Source: CAYRGQ01 sp964444885
GTDB lineage: Bacteria; Bacteroidota; Bacteroidia; Sphingobacteriales; Sphingobacteriaceae
Assembly (NCBI GenBank): GCA_964444885.1
Contig: CAYUIZ010000114.1
Location: 1-9,243 of the forward strand
Direction of reading: 5' to 3'
DNA: 9,243 nt
In this document: positions 6,831 to 9,243 of the stretch, in pieces
Layout of the letters: each line of letters starts with the position of its first letter
How positions within the stretch are numbered: the stretch's first letter is position 1
Position numbers and translations under genes: made by a program
Notes under the pieces: model-generated
Database searches by the model: none
The model's input: only the letters and a program-made list of their open reading frames with translations
What the model was told of the DNA's origin: nothing

Positions 6831-8939
6831 CTATTTCCTATTAAGTCTCAGTAAGGTCGCATTAAAGGCCACTACAATCGTACTGGCACTCATCAAAACC
6901 GCTCCCATAGCCGGACTCAAAATAAAGCTCGGATACAAAATGCCCGCCGCAAGCGGAATGGCCACTACGTTATAACCTACCGCCCAACCGAGGTTTTCGA
7001 TCATTTTTCGATAGGTCCGCTTCCCAAAATCGATCATTTTTACGACATCCCGTGGGTCACTGTTTACTAAAATTATGTCTGCTGTTTCAGCTGCTACATC
7101 AGTTCCTGATCCCACTGCGATACCTACATGGGCTTGGGCCAAAGCGGGGGCGTCATTCACACCATCGCCCGTCATGGCGACAATCTCACCTTTCGCTTGA
7201 AATTCTTTTACCTTTTCTTGCTTGTCATGCGGTAATACATTCGCTAAAAACCCGTCCATTCCTAATGCATTGGACACCGAGGCTGCGATCTTCTCATTAT
7301 CGCCCGTTAAAAGAAAGGATTTTATTCCCATCGCCTTCAGTTTAGCTATGGCCTCTTGGGATCCTTCCCTGATTCGATCAGCAAGGGTGATCATACCGAT
7401 TACCTGGCCGTCAATAAACACATAATTCACCGTTTCCGTATCTTGGTCAATTTCCAAAGGGACGGCTGGTCTATCTATTTTGTTATCCGTAAAATAATTC
7501 GGTCCCGCAGCGACGACTTCTTTTCCATCTACCCGACCTTTTACACCGATTCCCTGCATGTATTGGAAATTATCAGACTTCCATAATTGCAGCCCTTTTT
7601 CTTTAAGAAGTTTTATCATCCCCTTCGCAATGTGGTGTTCGGAGTGTTGCTGAACGGCCGCAGCATATTGGATGATTTCATCTTCGGTGAAATGGTCTAA
7701 CGCGATCACTCGTTGCACCGCATGTGAACCCTCGGTTAATGTTCCAGTTTTATCAAAAATAACGGTGGTTAGATTTCGGGTGATCTCAAATGCCGTCCGG
7801 TTCCGGATAAGTAGTCCATTGGTAGCGGAAAGCGTTGTCGAAATAGCGACCACTAACGGGATGGCTACGCCCAAAGCGTGCGGACAGGCCGTGACCATGA
7901 CGGTGACCATCCTTTCCAGTGCGAATGCAATTTCCCCACTCGAGTTATACCAATAAACAAAGGTGGCTACCCCGACCCCGAGCGCAATGAACGTAAGCCA
8001 TTTGGCCACCTTGTCCGCCAGGTTTTGTGTGTTCGATTTGGCTGCTTGTGCATCTTGAACCAGGTTAATAACTCTATTCAAATACGTGTCTTTTCCGACA
8101 CCTTTCGCCCTAATTTTCAACGACCCATCGCCATTGATGGAACCAGCAATTACTTTTGCTTTGGCCTCCTTTTTTACCGGTACACTTTCCCCGGTAAGCA
8201 TACTTTCGTTTACGTAGGAAAGCCCTTCTATCACGTCACCATCTGCCGGCACCTTTTCTCCGGGCTTGATAATGACGATATCGTTATTGACCAATTCAGC
8301 CAGCCTTATTTTAAAGGCTTCCCCATCCCTTTCGACCGTCACCTCATTTGGTAAGAGCGCTACCAGTGATTGAAGGGCTTTGGATGCGGCCATTTGCGAA
8401 CGCATTTCGAGCCAATGCCCAAGTAGCATAATGACAATCAGTGTCGCGAGCTCCCAAAAGAAATCCATGCCGGGCAAGCCAAAAACGACTGCCGTGGAGT
8501 AGAAATAGGCCACCGAAATGGCGATGGCGACCAAGGTCATCATCCCGATCGCCCGCGCCCGGATTTCCCCCACCATTCCTTTCAAAAACGGCATACCTCC
8601 ATACAGGTAAATCAACGTCCCAAGGGCAAGCAGCACGTATTGATCCCCTGTAAATTCCACGCTGAAACCGAACCAGTTTTGGATCATCGGGGACAGCACC
8701 AAAATAGGCACGGTAATCATCAAACTGACCCAGAATCTTTGCAGAAAATCAGGTGTATGATGGCCTTCGTGTTTGTCGTGATGGTGTCCCGAGTGATCGT
8801 CCGTGTGATCATGATGGTCATGACCATGATGCGAACTGCCGGCCTTCCCAAAAGGCACCAAAGCCATCCCACATAAAGGGCACTTCCCCGGCTCATCTTT
8901 TAGTATCTGGGGGTGCATAGGGCACGTGTATTTTTTCAT
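6831..8939 (-). CDS. copB: Copper/silver-translocating P1B-3-type ATPase (CopB-like)
   Basis: A complete 702-residue inner-membrane heavy-metal efflux pump. The N-terminus carries a heavy-metal-binding module, YTCPMHP...GKCPLCGMALVP (about 4-29), then a His-rich stretch (37-61) with 13 histidines. Eight membrane segments are expected: about 68-88, 100-120, 130-152, 160-178, 314-330, 345-368, 650-668 and 672-695. The metal-path motif in the sixth is CPH (352-354), the mark of CopB-type P1B-3 pumps, as opposed to CPC in CopA. Other landmarks are TGES (249-252), DKTGT with phosphorylated D396, TGD (545-547) and GDGVND (591-596). The last two helices show GYNVVAIPLAAG and MGAVLMSASTIVVAFNA, which fit the P1B-3 class. 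The nucleotide-binding SEHP motif reads SEHH (433-436). Substrate is most likely Cu(II)/Cu(I) or Ag(I), from family knowledge. The start is the ATG at 8939, 52 bases after the upstream gene's stop; no strong ribosome-binding site is visible. No copper regulator or chaperone gene adjoins it in this window. Confidence 0.95.
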   Translation of the reverse strand: MKKYTCPMHPQILKDEPGKCPLCGMALVPFGKAGSSHHGHDHHDHTDDHSGHHHDKHEGHHTPDFLQRFWVSLMITVPILVLSPMIQNWFGFSVEFTGDQYVLLALGTLIYLYGGMPFLKGMVGEIRARAIGMMTLVAIAISVAYFYSTAVVFGLPGMDFFWELATLIVIMLLGHWLEMRSQMAASKALQSLVALLPNEVTVERDGEAFKIRLAELVNNDIVIIKPGEKVPADGDVIEGLSYVNESMLTGESVPVKKEAKAKVIAGSINGDGSLKIRAKGVGKDTYLNRVINLVQDAQAAKSNTQNLADKVAKWLTFIALGVGVATFVYWYNSSGEIAFALERMVTVMVTACPHALGVAIPLVVAISTTLSATNGLLIRNRTAFEITRNLTTVIFDKTGTLTEGSHAVQRVIALDHFTEDEIIQYAAAVQQHSEHHIAKGMIKLLKEKGLQLWKSDNFQYMQGIGVKGRVDGKEVVAAGPNYFTDNKIDRPAVPLEIDQDTETVNYVFIDGQVIGMITLADRIREGSQEAIAKLKAMGIKSFLLTGDNEKIAASVSNALGMDGFLANVLPHDKQEKVKEFQAKGEIVAMTGDGVNDAPALAQAHVGIAVGSGTDVAAETADIILVNSDPRDVVKMIDFGKRTYRKMIENLGWAVGYNVVAIPLAAGILYPSFILSPAMGAVLMSASTIVVAFNATLLRLNRK

Positions 8940-8991
8940 AACAATGGATTTAAGATTTTTATATTTATTTATCGTTTTTCATTTCATGTTG

Positions 8992-9243
8992 TTAATTTGT
9001 GGCGCATAATTCTGCTGAATCCTGGAGAATATTTTTATATCTTGCTTGGGGCACCCCTATTTTCTCCAATAAGCGCGGGTTTTCGTGTAGTTCTTTGCAA
9101 AGCACAATGCCTTCATCCAATAACTTTGTTTTTTCCACTATTGTGAGCGTTGTCAATGCAGTTAATGGATGTAATCCGGATTTGTCTATTCTTTCTTTCA
9201 AACCATTTCCCCGTGGACAATCCCAGCTTGCCAATAATAGTCC
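8992..9243 (-). CDS. C-terminal fragment of a protein resembling ATP-cone/restriction-endonuclease-like proteins, 5' part outside window
   Basis: The last 83 codons of a gene whose frame stays open to the window edge; a TTG at 9234 could be mistaken for a start, but the frame continues upstream (GLLL before ASWDCP), so the gene is truncated by the window. Visible features are SWDCPRGNGLKE, then LHPLTALTTLT, EKTKLLDEGIVLCKEL and a helical tail ending LQDSAELCATN. From memory this matches the C-terminal region of Bacteroidota proteins with an ATP-cone domain and a Mrr-like PD-(D/E)xK nuclease core, where a W-D-x-P-x-G-N motif is followed by a helix-hairpin-helix-like tail. Neither the ATP-cone nor the nuclease catalytic residues lie in the window, so activity cannot be judged. 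It ends 52 bases before CopB in the same direction and may share its transcript. Confidence 0.5.
   Translation of the reverse strand, partial: GLLLASWDCPRGNGLKERIDKSGLHPLTALTTLTIVEKTKLLDEGIVLCKELHENPRLLEKIGVPQARYKNILQDSAELCATN

Overview
The window looks like a metal-transport and stress neighbourhood from a member of the Bacteroidota. The evidence is a TonB-dependent receptor with an N-terminal carboxypeptidase-regulatory-like domain and an OMP_b-brl-type barrel, a CopB-type ATPase of the form common in that phylum, an absence of clear Shine-Dalgarno sequences, and a TAnnTTTG-like -7 box before one gene. Genus cannot be read from the sequence. All six genes lie on the minus strand, so the window reads from its right edge to its left edge.

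From right to left: (i) 9243-8992, the C-terminal end of a protein resembling ATP-cone/restriction-endonuclease-like proteins, cut by the window edge; (ii) 8939-6831, a complete copper/silver P1B-3 ATPase (CopB type) with a heavy-metal-binding Cys/Met/His module and a His-rich stretch, followed by a hairpin-plus-T-run terminator at 6760-6722; (iii) an otherwise gene-free stretch leading to an AraC-family regulator (6493-5639); (iv) a small c-type cytochrome lipoprotein (5571-5080); (v) a TonB-dependent outer-membrane receptor (5036-2559); (vi) a P2-like cation-translocating ATPase (from 2497, running off the left edge and lacking probably only a few C-terminal residues).

The terminator separates CopB from the left-hand block. 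Within that block the gaps are short: 67 bp regulator to cytochrome (from the ATG chosen here), 43 bp cytochrome to receptor, 61 bp receptor to ATPase. A plausible but untested reading is that an AraC regulator controls an envelope module with an outer-membrane importer, a lipid-anchored one-haem protein and an inner-membrane cation pump. A -7-like box in the last gap suggests the pump may also have its own promoter. The least ordinary items are the monohaem lipoprotein paired with a TonB receptor, and the P2-like ATPase whose M6 segment lacks the usual Ca2+-ligand pattern. I found no CRISPR array, tRNA, rRNA, insertion sequence or phage gene.
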